Of a stretch of 64,000 nt of DNA, positions 1-12,700 are shown piece by piece. The notes beneath the pieces are model-generated. The model was not told the DNA's origin, ran no database searches, and worked only from the letters and a program-made list of their open reading frames with translations. This DNA is from Sthenelais limicola (Eukaryota > Annelida > Polychaeta > Phyllodocida > Sigalionidae), in NCBI GenBank assembly GCA_942159475.1, contig OW804094.1, positions 10,051,555-10,115,554 on the forward strand, in the 5' to 3' direction. Position 1 is the first letter of the stretch. Every line of letters starts with the position of its first letter. The position numbers were made by a program, and so were the translations under genes.

Positions 1-98
1 CTCAGATATACCCGGTATTCTTCATTTTTCAGCCTAATTTAGCAGAATTTCCTAAATGTGTAGAGCTGCCAATTGTACATTGTTTGAAAATCTGACCC
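1..98. mobile_element. MITE family A, right part (cut by window edge)
   Basis: Ends in the family's inverted repeat CAATTGTACAT...GAAAATCTGACCC. Family A elements are about 235 bp, start GGGTCAGATTTTCAGAAAAT and end with its inverted copy, so they are non-coding fold-back elements. Confidence 0.8.
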
Positions 99-108
99 TC
101 ATACAACA

Positions 109-328
109 AACTGAACATTTTCTACATCTTGTTCCACTCTTTCCCAAACCATCTAAAAGTAATTTGATAGAAATTTTGTAAAATTGTGTTCAGTTGTTTT
201 GCTAAAGGGCTTCTAAAACGTCCCTACTTGTATTTAGAGGACCCGCCCAAATCCTTACTTATAATGACTTCACCGGCCCAGGCTCACCGGCTGCTGTTTG
301 ACCAATTCTACTTCAAATTCTTTTATAA
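109..328 (+). mobile_element. MITE family F, partial
   Basis: Shares CTGAACATTTTCTAC, CTAAAACGTCC and GGACCCGCCC with the fuller copies at 33148 and 56737. It is cut on the right by the next family A element. Confidence 0.7.
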
Positions 329-568
329 GCAGTCATCAGAAAATGTACAATTCGCCTTCACCAAACCTCTCAAATAACCCAAATTTACGACATGAATCAG
401 GTTCAAAATCCAGTTTAACATAACCAAAGAGATTGTTTGAATCAAGGCAATATCAAATAATATATCTCTATATACCTAGTATTGACCATTTTCCAGTCTA
501 ATTTAAGCATAATTTAGTAAATGTGTAGATTTAATGATTGTGCATTTTCTGAAGATCTGTAAGCCCAA
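329..568. mobile_element. MITE family A copy
   Basis: Diverged ends (TCAGAAAATGTACAATTC and GCATTTTCTGAAGATCTG). It lies 33 bases inside the intron after E10. Confidence 0.75.
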
Positions 569-601
569 TAAAGCAACAAGTGACCGACAGTGACCACTTA
601 C

Positions 602-715
602 CTTTTGTATAGAGTGCTAGCGGTGCGGTGGTAAGCAGGATGGTCATCGGCTGACCGCCAATGAGGGCAAATATCAAACCTCCAAGTGTCTGAGAGTAGA
701 AGACCTTTTTCACAT
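602..715 (-). CDS. SLC4A11: Exon E10 (residues 372-409), last exon in the window
   Basis: The acceptor is TTTGTGTTGCAG and the donor ACAAAAG|GTAAGT; phase 1 at the 3' end. It encodes [20 protein letters not shown] and then [17 protein letters not shown]. The vertebrate match is nearly residue for residue ([30 protein letters not shown]). This is the substrate-site region shared by all SLC4 proteins. The following exon must start beyond position 1. A family A element begins 33 bases inside the next intron. Confidence 0.96.
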
Positions 716-3700
716 CTGCAACACAAACAATAGCCATTAGAACTAGTTTTGAGAACGGAACTTCTCGCAAAATCACGTACTTTGTGGAATGATTTTCATA
801 TCATATATATAAGAAGGTTATTTGAGACAGAAAAAACCATGGCCTTCCACCCACTGCTGTGTCTAGCTATACTAGGCTCTATGTAAAAACTTAATGAATG
901 ATAGACTTGCATCTAACCACTAAGAATAAGATAATAACTTTAATAAGAATAACTTTACTAACAAGCAGGCATTAGGAAGAACGCCGAAAGACGATGCTCT
1001 GTGATTGTTGTATACTGCTTTAAAAAATAATAAAAAATAGAAAAAAATAGAAGGGACTATGTAATTTTGTCTATATATAGATCACGGCAAATTGTCTTGA
1101 AAATCGCCTGAATTAACTTTTGGGCGAAGTGTTCGTCTGCAATTTTTCTGTTGAATGTGAAAATAAAATTCTTTAAAAGAAATACCTACCCATCTTTCCC
1201 TTAGTGTTTGTATCGTTGAATACATATCAACATAGAATAGGCTATACCTACCCATCTTTCCCTTAGTGTTTGTATCGTTGAGTACATATAATGAATGATA
1301 CTATAGACTCTACCTACCCATCTTTCCCTTAGTGTTTGTATCGTTGAGTACATATAATGAATGATACAAGGGACTCTACCTACCCATCTTTCCCTTAGTG
1401 TTTGTATCGTTGAATACATATCAACATAGAATAGGCTATACCTACCCATCTTTCCCTTAGTGTTTGTATCGTTGAGTACATATAATGAATGATACTATAG
1501 ACTCTACATACCCATCTTTCCCTTAGTGTTTGTATCGTTGAGTACATATAATGAATGATACAAGGGACTCTACCTACCCATCTTTCCCTTAGTGTTTGTA
1601 TCGTTGAGTACATATAATGAATGATACTATAGACTCTACCTACCCATCTTTCCCTTAGTGTTTGTATCGTTGAGTACATATAATGAATGATACTATAGAC
1701 TCTACCTACCCATCTTTCCCTTAGTGTTTGTATCGTTGAGTACATATAATGAATGATACAAGGGACTCTACCTACCCATCTTTCCCTTAGTGTTTGTATC
1801 GTTGAGTACATATAATGAATGATACAAGGGACTCTACCTACCCATCTTTCCCTTAGTGTTTGTATCGTTGAGTACATATAATGAATGATACTATAGACTC
1901 TACCTACCCATCTTTCCCTTAGTGTTTGTATCGTTGAGTACATATAATGAATGATACTATAGACTCTACATACCCATCTTTCCCTTAGTGTTTGTATCGT
2001 TGAGTACATATAATGAATGATACAAGGGACTCTACCTACCCATCTTTCCCTTAGTGTTTGTATCGTTGAGTACATATAATGAATGATACAAGGGACTCTA
2101 CCTACCCATCTTTCCCTTAGTGTTTGTATCGTTGAGTACATATAATGAATGATACTATAGACTCTACATACCCATCTTTCCCTTAGTGTTTGTATCGTTG
2201 AGTACATATAATGAATGATACTATAGACTCTACCTACCCATCTTTCCCTTAGTGTTTGTATCGTTGAGTACATATAATGAATGATACTATAGACTCTACA
2301 TACCCATCTTTCCCTTAGTGTTTGTATCGTTGAGTACATATAATGAATGATACAAGGGACTCTACCTACCCATCTTTCCCTTAGTGTTTGTATCGTTGAG
2401 TACATATAATGAATGATACTATAGACTCTACCTACCCATCTTTCCCTTAGTGTTTGTATCGTTGAGTACATATAATGAATGATACTATAGACTCTACCTA
2501 CCCATCTTTCCCTTAGTGTTTGTATCGTTGAGTACATATAATGAATGATACTATAGACTCTACCTACCCATCTTTCCCTTAGTGTTTGTATCGTTGAGTA
2601 CATATAATGAATGATACTATAGACTCTACCTACCCATCTTTCCCTTAGTGTTTGTATCGTTGAGTACATATAATGAATGATACAAGGGACTCTACCTACC
2701 CATCTTTCCCTTAGTGTTTGTATCGTTGAGTACATATAATGAATGATACTATAGACTCTACCTACCCATCTTTCCCTTAGTGTTTGTATCGTTGAGTACA
2801 TATAATGAATGATACAAGGGACTCTACCTACCCATCTTTCCCTTAGTGTTTGTATTGTTGAGTACATATAATGAATGATACAAGGGACTCTACCTACCCA
2901 TCTTTCCCTTAGCGTTTGTATCGTTGAGTACATATAATGAATGATACTATAGACTCTACCTACCCATCTTTCCCTTAGTGTTTGTATCGTTGAGTACATA
3001 TAATGAATGATACAAGGGACTCTACCTACCCATCTTTCCCTTAGTGTTTGTATCGTTGAGTACATATAATGAATGATACAAGGGACTCTACCTACCCATC
3101 TTTCCCTTAGTGTTTGTATCGTTGAGTACATATAATGAATGATACTATAGACTCTACCTACCCATCTTTCCCTTAGTGTTTGTATCGTTGAGTACATATA
3201 ATGAATGATACTATAGACTCTACCTACCCATCTTTCCCTTAGTGTTTGTATCGTTGAGTACATATAATGAATGATACAAGGGACTCTACCTACCCATCTT
3301 TCCCTTAGTGTTTGTATCATTGAGTACATATAATGAATGATACTATAGACTCTACCTACCCATCTTTCCCTTAGTGTTTGTATCGTTGAGTACATATAAT
3401 GAATGATACAAGAGACTCTACCTACCCATCTTTCCCTTAGTGTTTGTATCGTTGAGTACATATAATGAATGATACTATAGACTCTACCTACCCATCTTTC
3501 CCTTAGTGTTTGTATCGTTGAGTACATATAATGAATGATACTATAGACTCTACATACCCATCTTTCCCTTAGTGTTTGTATCGTTGAGTACATATAATGA
3601 ATGATACAAGGGACTCTACCTACCCATCTTTCCCTTAGCGTTTGTATCGTTGAGTACATATAATGAATGATACTATAGACTCTACCTACCCATCTTTCCC

Positions 3701-6700
3701 TTAGTGTTTGTATCGTTGAGTACATATAATGAATGATACTATAGACTCTACCTACCCATCTTTCCCTTAGTGTTTGTATCGTTGAGTACATATAATGAAT
3801 GATACTATAGACTCTACATACCCATCTTTCCCTTAGTGTTTGTATCGTTGAGTACATATAATGAATGATACTATAGACTCTACATACCCATCTTTCCCTT
3901 AGTGTTTGTATCGTTGAGTACATATAATGAATGATACAAGGGACTCTACATACCCATCTTTCCCTTAGTGTTTGTATCGTTGAGTACATATAATGAATGA
4001 TACTATAGACTCTACCTACCCATCTTTCCCTTAGTGTTTGTATCGTTGAGTACATATAATGAATGATACAAGGGACTCTACCTACCCATCTTTCCCTTAG
4101 TGTTTGTATCGTTGAGTACATATAATGAATGATACAAGGGACTCTACCTACCCATCTTTCCCTTAGTGTTTGTATCGTTGAGTACATATAATGAATGATA
4201 CTATAGACTCTACCTACCCATCTTTCCCTTAGTGTTTGTAACGTTGAGTACATATAATGAATGATACAAGAGACTCTACCTACCCATCTTTCCCTTAGTG
4301 TTTGTATCGTTGAGTACATATAATGAATGATACTATAGACTCTACCTACCCATCTTTCCCTTAGTGTTTGTAACGTTGAGTACATATAATGAATGATACT
4401 ATAGACTCTACATACCCATCTTTCCCTTAGTGTTTGTATCGTTGAGTACATATAATGAATGATACTATAGACTCTACCTACCCATCTTTCCCTTAGTGTT
4501 TGTATCGTTGAGTACATATAATGAATGATACTATAGACTCTACCTACCCATCTTTCCCTTAGTGTTTGTATCATTGAGTACATATAATGAATGGTACTAT
4601 AGACTCTACATACCCATCTTTCCCTTAGTGTTTGTATCATTGAGTACATATAATGAATGGTACTATAGACTCTACCTACCCATCTTTCCCTTAGTGTTTG
4701 TATCGTTGAGTACATATAATGAATGATACTATAGACTCTACCTACCCATCTTTCCCTTAGTGTTTGTATCGTTGAGTACATATAATGAATGATACAAGGG
4801 ACTCTACCTACCCATCTTTCCCTTAGTGTTTGTATCGTTGAGTACATATAATGAATGATACTATAGACTCTACCTACCCATCTTTCCCTTAGTGTTTGTA
4901 TCGTTGAGTACATATAATGAATGATACTATAGACTCTACCTACCCATCTTTCCCTTAGTGTTTGTATCGTTGAGTACATATAATGAATGATACAAGGGAC
5001 TCTACCTACCCATCTTTCCCTTAGTGTTTGTATCGTTGAGTACATATAATGAATGATACTATAGACTCTACCTACCCATCTTTCCCTTAGTGTTTGTATC
5101 ATTGAGTACATATAATGAATGATACAAGGGACTCTACCTACCCATCTTTCCCTTAGTGTTTGTATCGTTGAGTACATATAATGAATGATACAAGGGACTC
5201 TACCTACCCATCTTTCCCTTAGTGTTTGTATCGTTGAGTACATATAATGAATGATACTATAGACTCTACCTACCCATCTTTCCCTTAGTGTTTGTATCGT
5301 TGAGTACATATAATGAATGATACAAGGGACTCTACCTACCCATCTTTCCCTTAGTGTTTGTATCGTTGAGTACATATAATGAATGATACAAGGGACTCTA
5401 CCTACCCATCTTTCCCTTAGTGTTTGTATCGTTGAGTACATATAATGAATGATACTATAGACTCTACCTACCCATCTTTCCCTTAGTGTTTGTATCGTTG
5501 AGTACATATAATGAATGATACTATAGACTCTACATACCCATCTTTCCCTTAGTGTTTGTATCGTTGAGTACATATAATGAATGATACAAGGGACTCTACC
5601 TACCCATCTTTCCCTTAGTGTTTGTATCGTTGAGTACATATAATGAATGATACAAGGGACTCTACATACCCATCTTTCCCTTAGTGTTTGTATCGTTGAG
5701 TACATATAATGAATGATACAAGGGACTCTACATACCCATCTTTCCCTTAGTGTTTGTATCGTTGAGTACATATAATGAATGATACTATAGACTCTACCTA
5801 CCCATCTTTCCCTTAGTGTTTGTATCGTTGAGTACATATAATGAATGATACTATAGACTCTACATACCCATCTTTCCCTTAGTGTTTGTATCGTTGAGTA
5901 CATATAATGAATGATACAAGGGACTCTACCTACCCATCTTTCCCTTAGTGTTTGTATCGTTGAGTACATATAATGAATGATACTATAGACTCTACCTACC
6001 CATCTTTCCCTTAGTGTTTGTATCGTTGAGTACATATAATGAATGATACTATAGACTCTACCTACCCATCTTTCCCTTAGTGTTTGTATCGTTGAGTACA
6101 TATAATGAATGATACTATAGACTCTACCTACCCATCTTTCCCTTAGTGTTTGTATCGTTGAGTACATATAATGAATGATACTATAGACTCTACCTACCCA
6201 TCTTTCCCTTAGTGTTTGTATCGTTGAGTACATATAATGAATGATACAAGGGACTCTACCTACCCATCTTTCCCTTAGTGTTTGTATCGTTGAGTACATA
6301 TAATGAATGATACTATAGACTCTACCTACCCATCTTTCCCTTAGTGTTTGTATCGTTGAGTACATATAATGAATGATACAAGGGACTCTACCTACCCATC
6401 CTTCCCTTAGTGTTTGTATCGTTGAGTACATATAATGAATGATACAAGGGACTCTACCTACCCATCTTTCCCTTAGCGTTTGTATCGTTGAGTACATATA
6501 ATGAATGATACTATAGACTCTACCTACCCATCTTTCCCTTAGTGTTTGTATCGTTGAGTACATATAATGAATGATACAAGGGACTCTACCTACCCATCTT
6601 TCCCTTAGTGTTTGTATCGTTGAGTACATATAATGAATGATACAAGGGACTCTACCTACCCATCTTTCCCTTAGTGTTTGTATCGTTGAGTACATATAAT

Positions 6701-9700
6701 GAATGATACTATAGACTCTACCTACCCATCTTTCCCTTAGTGTTTGTATCGTTGAGTACATATAATGAATGATACTATAGACTCTACCTACCCATCTTTC
6801 CCTTAGTGTTTGTATCGTTGAGTACATATAATGAATGATACAAGGGACTCTACCTACCCATCTTTCCCTTAGTGTTTGTATCATTGAGTACATATAATGA
6901 ATGATACTATAGACTCTACCTACCCATCTTTCCCTTAGTGTTTGTATCGTTGAGTACATATAATGAATGATACAAGGGACTCTACCTACCCATCTTTCCC
7001 TTAGTGTTTGTATCGTTGAGTACATATAATGAATGATACTATAGACTCTACCTACCCATCTTTCCCTTAGTGTTTGTATCGTTGAGTACATATAATGAAT
7101 GATACTATAGACTCTACATACCCATCTTTCCCTTAGTGTTTGTATCGTTGAGTACATATAATGAATGATACAAGGGACTCTACCTACCCATCTTTCCCTT
7201 AGCGTTTGTATCGTTGAGTACATATAATGAATGATACTATAGACTCTACCTACCCATCTTTCCCTTAGTGTTTGTATCGTTGAGTACATATAATGAATGA
7301 TACTATAGACTCTACCTACCCATCTTTCCCTTAGTGTTTGTATCGTTGAGTACATATAATGAATGATACTATAGACTCTACATACCCATCTTTCCCTTAG
7401 TGTTTGTATCGTTGAGTACATATAATGAATGATACTATAGACTCTACATACCCATCTTTCCCTTAGTGTTTGTATCGTTGAGTACATATAATGAATGATA
7501 CAAGGGACTCTACATACCCATCTTTCCCTTAGTGTTTGTATCGTTGAGTACATATAATGAATGATACTATAGACTCTACCTACCCATCTTTCCCTTAGTG
7601 TTTGTATCGTTGAGTACATATAATGAATGATACAAGGGACTCTACCTACCCATCTTTCCCTTAGTGTTTGTATCGTTGAGTACATATAATGAATGATACA
7701 AGGGACTCTACCTACCCATCTTTCCCTTAGTGTTTGTATCGTTGAGTACATATAATGAATGATACTATAGACTCTACCTACCCATCTTTCCCTTAGTGTT
7801 TGTAACGTTGAGTACATATAATGAATGATACAAGAGACTCTACCTACCCATCTTTCCCTTAGTGTTTGTATCGTTGAGTACATATAATGAATGATACTAT
7901 AGACTCTACCTACCCATCTTTCCCTTAGTGTTTGTAACGTTGAGTACATATAATGAATGATACTATAGACTCTACATACCCATCTTTCCCTTAGTGTTTG
8001 TATCGTTGAGTACATATAATGAATGATACTATAGACTCTACCTACCCATCTTTCCCTTAGTGTTTGTATCGTTGAGTACATATAATGAATGATACTATAG
8101 ACTCTACCTACCCATCTTTCCCTTAGTGTTTGTATCATTGAGTACATATAATGAATGGTACTATAGACTCTACCTACCCATCTTTCCCTTAGTGTTTGTA
8201 TCATTGAGTACATATAATGAATGGTACTATAGACTCTACCTACCCATCTTTCCCTTAGTGTTTGTATCGTTGAGTACATATAATGAATGATACTATAGAC
8301 TCTACCTACCCATCTTTCCCTTAGTGTTTGTATCGTTGAGTACATATAATGAATGATACAAGGGACTCTACCTACCCATCTTTCCCTTAGTGTTTGTATC
8401 GTTGAGTACATATAATGAATGATACTATAGACTCTACCTACCCATCTTTCCCTTAGTGTTTGTATCGTTGAGTACATATAATGAATGATACTATAGACTC
8501 TACCTACCCATCTTTCCCTTAGTGTTTGTATCGTTGAGTACATATAATGAATGATACAAGGGACTCTACCTACCCATCTTTCCCTTAGTGTTTGTATCGT
8601 TGAGTACATATAATGAATGATACTATAGACTCTACCTACCCATCTTTCCCTTAGTGTTTGTATCATTGAGTACATATAATGAATGATACAAGGGACTCTA
8701 CCTACCCATCTTTCCCTTAGTGTTTGTATCGTTGAGTACATATAATGAATGATACAAGGGACTCTACCTACCCATCTTTCCCTTAGTGTTTGTATCGTTG
8801 AGTACATATAATGAATGATACTATAGACTCTACCTACCCATCTTTCCCTTAGTGTTTGTATCGTTGAGTACATATAATGAATGATACAAGGGACTCTACC
8901 TACCCATCTTTCCCTTAGTGTTTGTATCGTTGAGTACATATAATGAATGATACTATAGACTCTACCTACCCATGTTTCCCTTAGTGTTTGTATCGTTGAG
9001 TACATATAATGAATGATACAAGGGACTCTACCTACCCATCTTTCCCTTAGTGTTTGTATCGTTGAGTACGCCGAATGCGATGGAGGGCAGAACACAGGCG
9101 AAGTAGAGGAAGACAACGGTGGAGGCTGTCTTCTGTAACGTCCTGTGGCCAACCACACCTGCAGGAGACACAAGTAGTAGTATTGCAATCATCTTTGTAT
9201 ATAAAAATTTTGAAACTTGATGCTTAATTGGATATTTTTTGAAGATATTCTATTGAAGTTTTCCAACTGTGGTATTTTGGTTGAATCATAAGTATGAGTA
9301 ACTGTTGCTGTTTAGGTTAGTATATTTCTTCTTGTATAATGCTAGGCAACGCAGGAAAACATTGACCACGTCGACATGCGTCTTTATTATTATGATTAAA
9401 TGTATGGCCTGTTTGTAATAAAACAAATAACTGTATTCGATAAAAATAATATGTTGGTGAAATATTGATTGGAACATAGATATCTTCATTGTCATTGTCA
9501 CTTTTTTTGTAAGTTACTTTTTCGCCAAACACGGACGTTGGAAGTGCATTAATGAAACACATGTGATGTGTTGGAGGAAAACGAGTCACAAGTCTAAAAA
9601 AATAGATTTTGAGATATCATCATATTTGAAACCATGAGATCAAGCGGATTCCAATGATAGTAAACTGTAGAACTTTTGATCAGTATTTCTATATTTTAAA

Positions 9701-12700
9701 TTTGATATCTTTGAAAAATATTTCTGCGTGGCCCATTACTAGTAAAGTAGCTAAAAATACTCTATAGGATGATCTTAGAAACGCATGTATATATTTAATA
9801 CACAGCCTTGAAATTTGGTACATGTATTCATACGACGTAAAACGGCACATCCTCCAAAAATGAGAACATTCCCACCAAGAGATCTTGTCAATAAGAGATT
9901 GAAAAATATCAATTTTGCGACTTGTGACTCATTTTCCTGTAACACATCAAATATACGGATTATATTCTCGCATGGCCTGTAGTATAAGGTTATCTGATCT
10001 TGTAGATCAGAACTAATATCAAGGCCCTAAACCACTGCAAAGGTGATGTTACTATGTGATATGGTCCTCCTGACTTAATATGAGAGCTGTTGCAAGCAAA
10101 GAGCTTGCTCCTCTGGACAAAGTTATCATTTTAATCACTATTATTACTACTATTATTACTACTTAAAACATATTAGTTCTTTTTGACTGGGATAAGATGC
10201 GAACTTTTTAAAACAAAATTAATCTAAACCTAAACAATTAGCAATAAGCAAGAAGGCAGCGCCTGAAAACGTTCACGATGGATAGTGGGTTTTTTTTCTT
10301 GTAATATCTGTATTAAATATCTTATTAGCCTGAAATGTAATTTTTAAAAAAACACCAGAAATGGTTTTCAGTGAACGACAAAAACTCACCATCCTTGAAG
10401 TCAGATGCATAGTGAGGCAACCGTCGCCAGAAATCTTCTCGAAGTCCGGCGCCAAAAAGACATCGGTCTTTGGTCTGCAGAGAGAGAAACAGTGAATTAT
10501 AGGCTTAGCTGACAGTGGGTGTGGAGAGACCAAACTCATTTTTTTTCTATTTTATTCAAAGCTATTTGAAGACCATCTTTTAAAGATATTCTACCCTGTT
10601 ATTCCACATAACCTCGCATGTAAAATCCTCCTAGTTTTCTAAGTGTACAGTTTTCCTTCAAGGTCTGCCATTCATATTAATGAGCCACATATGGATAGTT
10701 AGTAATATGTAAATATTCACATGTTTAAAAACTTTCTGAACAATTTTTATCTTATTAAGTTCTATCTTGCGCGTGGTGCTGTTTGCACTAAATTTAAAAT
10801 ATGTAAACCAATCTCTGCAAAGGCCTCCCTACTGTCGTCGACCCTAGGGAGTATTGTTACCTTTGCACATAAAATGAATAATATTACTACGGTAGGGCTT
10901 TAGATCCTCCCTATGTAGGGAGTTTAGTTCCCACCGATAGTGTCGTTTTGTACACATTTAAGTACAGATAATTAGGTTCTAACCGAATCAATAGGCGAGT
11001 GAACCAGGTGGGTCAGATTTTCAGAAAATGCACAATCGCCAGCTCTACACATCTATCAAATTCTGCTAAATTAGAGTGAAAAGTTATAAATACTAGGTAT
11101 ATCTGAGTGTATTCTGTATTGTATTCATTCAATAAATCTTTCTGGATATGTTGAACTGTATTCTGAACCTAATTTTCTTTTTAAATTTGAGTTATTTGAG
11201 AGGATTGGTGAAGGCCAATTGTACATTTTCTGAAGACTTGATCCCCATGCTCCTAATATTTGGTATTAAAGTTTTTTATTCAGACAAAAGCATTGTGTAA
11301 CAGGTACATTATTCTCAAAGTTTGCTGACTCTAATTTTAACAAGTATTTATACAAATTATTTAGTGCCGATGTTGATCACAAAAAAGATTATTTATCTGT
11401 AAGCAAATAGACAATAAAATACTAATACATAGATGTATAAAAGCGAACACCAGCGCGTTGTTCAACATCATGGCAGTCATATAAATATTTCATCTAATTC
11501 TTTCTGCATTATCAAATAGTCAAAAATATGTATTCGCACGAGCAGACATTACACTAATTAATATGAAATACAGCTACATTTAACCCACCCCGTTTTACCC
11601 ACCTTTATCTCATCTTCCAGGTCGGATTTGTCCCCAGAGAGTTTGCGGTCAGGATGGCTCTGCTCTTCAGCCAACTCCTTAGTGTGTTCCCAAAGTAACT
11701 TCTTAAACTCATCCTCCGAGTGAACCGCCAACAGCTTCTGTCTCAGTTCCATATCAGCAAAGAGTGTAGCAAACGTCCTGCCCGTCTCCAAGGCGTTCTT
11801 TGTGCCTTTCTGTTAATAATAACAACGATATTTTGTTTATTTTGGCAAATAGGTACATTTAGACACAGAACAAGACATCTTATGTGTTCCAGTAAAATGA
11901 GTCACAAGTGGCAAAATTGATATTTTGCAAAGTGTTTTATTCACAAGATCTCTTTATTCAAATGTTCTGATTTTTAACGGGTTTAGCACTCAGTCATATC
12001 AATCCATGTTACAAATTCCAGGACATTGTATTAAATATATCCCTGCGTTTTGAAGGCCTTTGTATGGTGTATATTTAGTTGCTTTACTGGTAATTACCCA
12101 TCCAGAAACATTGCAATCTTTTAAAAAAAAAAATAAAAAAATATCAAACTTAAAAATATATAGAAATACTTATTAGGTGTCCTAGTGTTTACTATCATTA
12201 GAACCACCTTGATCTCCTCTTTTCAAATATGGTTATATCTCAAAGTCCGTATTTTGCGACATATGACTCAATTTCCCAAAACGGATCACATTTTATTTTT
12301 CATTTTGGCAAATAAAAAATGTTTTTAAAATAGCGTTTGATTTGAAAAGCAGATTCTCATTATGTTTCATGAATTATCCAATCTCATCAGATATTAAAGT
12401 TTTAGAGTATTAAATTCTTTTGAAGCCAAATTCAATTAATTAATTCAATACATCAAATAAATGATATATTGAATTAAATTGAAGTTGCTAATTGTGTACA
12501 CGTTGTCTTGGCGATCTGAGTATAATAAGTAAATGTCACCTCAGTCAGGGGTGTCTTTGTCTTTATACAGAGTATGATCAACTGTGTTTTATGAGGTAAC
12601 TTTCTATGTGATGTGTTCCAGGACAATGAGTCACAAGTCGCGGAAAATGGATTTTGGAATTTGAGATCATCATATTGGAAACTAGAGATCAAGCCGATTA

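Noticed and set aside
1185..9069. CRISPR-like array
   Set aside because: Units are head-to-tail without unique spacers, in a eukaryotic intron.
1395..9188. A 2,597-codon open frame of a 22-residue repeat ([20 protein letters not shown]...) on the minus strand
   Set aside because: It exists because the 66-bp unit is divisible by three and lacks stops in one frame. That frame differs from the SLC4A11 frame, which hits TAG just after the E9 donor. The unit is explained by the exon end plus intron. I do not call a repeat protein, though a translated product cannot be excluded without proteomics.
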